This document shows positions 63,349-64,000 of a stretch of 64,000 nt of DNA, one piece after another (within the stretch, counting starts at the first letter, position 1; every line of letters starts with the position of its first letter). The DNA is from Amycolatopsis bartoniae. GTDB taxonomy: Bacteria; Actinomycetota; Actinomycetes; Mycobacteriales; Pseudonocardiaceae. The stretch spans positions 1,860,001-1,924,000 of the forward strand of contig NZ_JACHWH010000001.1 of NCBI RefSeq assembly GCF_014191255.1, written 5' to 3'. The notes beneath the pieces were generated by a model that did no database searches, had not been told where the DNA came from, and saw only the letters and a list, made by a program, of their open reading frames with translations. The translations under genes were made by a program, and so were the position numbers.

Positions 63349-64000
63349 TCACGGCTGCGGTGCCTGCACCTGCACCGCGGCCTGGGTGCTGAGCAGCGGC
63401 CCGGTGGGCAGCAGGTCCAGCAGTTCCGAGGGCACGCGCACCACGTTGGACTCCGAATAGCCGAGCGCGCTCAGCACGGTCTCGTCGGCCAGCGGGAACC
63501 GCGTCCCGGTCTCGGTGATCAGGTAGGCCGCGCCGGGAGTCGCTCCCGGCGCGGGCTGGTCGCGGGCCAGTACGCCACTGCCGGCGGGGATCACGACCTC
63601 GTCCGCGGTCGTGCCCGCCACGTGCGCGCCGACCGGCACGGCCTGCGTCAGCACCTCCGCCGCGGGCACCAGCTCCGCCGCGGCGTCCAGCTCACCGGTC
63701 ACGGAGGCGCCGAACGCCACGCAGGGGAAGAAGTTCGCCGGCGGCGTGACCACCTGGGGCGGTTCCGTCGGCAGGCCGGACACGAGGTCCGCGCCCGTGG
63801 AGGCGGGTACGCCCGCGAACGCCGCCGGGCCCACCTCGATGGGCTGGACCGGCGTGTCCGGATAGGCCTGTTTCGTCGACGGTTCGGCGAGCAGCAGGGC
63901 CGCGGTGGTCCGGCTGAGCGAGGTGATCCCGTCCTGGCGCACGAGGTAGAGCTGGTCGGTGCTGATCGCCGGGTTACGGACCTCGTAGACCTGGCCGACG
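63349..64000 (-). CDS. eccB: T7SS component EccB, C-terminal 216 residues (5' end outside)
   Basis: The frame is open to the right edge. The visible part begins VGQVYEVRNPAISTDQLYLV, continues RQDGITSLSRTTAALLL and ends with TPGAAYLITETGTRFPLAD, SALGYSESNVVRVPSELLDLLPTGPLLS. These are hallmark EccB segments: repeat-domain strand pairs and the terminal GY...VP-x-xLLxLLPxGPxL. EccB is a membrane-anchored periplasmic-side component of the ESX core complex. The N-terminal cytosolic and membrane parts are not in the window. Stop TGA at 63349-63351. Confidence 0.88.
   Translation of the reverse strand, partial: VGQVYEVRNPAISTDQLYLVRQDGITSLSRTTAALLLAEPSTKQAYPDTPVQPIEVGPAAFAGVPASTGADLVSGLPTEPPQVVTPPANFFPCVAFGASVTGELDAAAELVPAAEVLTQAVPVGAHVAGTTADEVVIPAGSGVLARDQPAPGATPGAAYLITETGTRFPLADETVLSALGYSESNVVRVPSELLDLLPTGPLLSTQAAVQVQAPQP

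Noticed and set aside
1..64000. tRNA, rRNA, insertion sequences or phage genes
   Set aside because: No cloverleaf, rRNA, transposase or integrase signal was noticed anywhere in the window.

Overview
The window is about 70% G+C, every supported gene is on the minus strand, and third codon positions are strongly G/C. With an ESX/type VII secretion (T7SS) locus and YbaB/WXG100/PPE-like genes, it suggests a high-GC actinomycete, most likely Pseudonocardiales (an Amycolatopsis/Saccharothrix/Actinosynnema-like organism). That placement is inference, not proof.

Right end (64000 to 56371, in transcription order): the 3' end of eccB (T7SS membrane component); two hairpins; three small helical-hairpin proteins of ESAT-6/WXG100 type (109, 97 and 148 aa), with a very strong 20-bp-stem hairpin just after the second; a 1006-aa protein with a WXG100-like head, a Gly-Ser tract and many DAK-AADKAID repeats; a 582-aa PPE/WXG100-like protein; a YbaB/EbfC-family protein; and a 108-aa WXG100 protein. 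The last four genes are spaced from 3 nt apart to 8 nt overlapping, so they look co-transcribed.

Rest of the window (56311 to beyond base 1): one uninterrupted minus-strand reading frame of at least 18,770 codons (about 2 MDa), still open at the left edge. All the very long plus-strand open frames lie exactly antisense to it and are shadows. Its first ~330 residues are a CpnT/WXG100-like T7SS-toxin head with a membrane segment, followed by a ~1000-residue Pro/Ser/Thr-rich repeat linker. Then comes a chain of enzyme-like modules separated by coiled coils, acidic linkers and tandem repeats. In order these are: an HExxHxxGxxE zincin; a large unassigned beta-rich region; a coiled coil; a TcdA/TcdB-like glycosyltransferase with DxDD; a short His/Cys module; six alpha/beta repeats; an Asp/Phe-rich stretch; seven ~115-aa repeats; a WW/RE-rich coil; a second short His/Cys module; an edema-factor/ExoY-like nucleotidyl cyclase; two papain-like domains; a long His/Cys module (A); a third short His/Cys module; long His/Cys modules B and C; six helical repeats; a second glycosyltransferase; a second zincin; and two [amidoligase + long His/Cys module] blocks. 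A sixth long module runs off the edge.

The standout observation: I found only ten cysteines in the whole giant protein, each in a conserved, apparently catalytic position. In five copies of the long module the HG...C spacing is 55, 55, 55, 56 and 56 residues, and in the short modules 48 or 49, like clan CD (caspase/CPD/gingipain-type) peptidases. The best reading is a T7SS-exported, self-processing multi-effector megatoxin, with the small operon proteins as secretion partners. The layout is seen in the sequence; the function is inferred from family resemblance.
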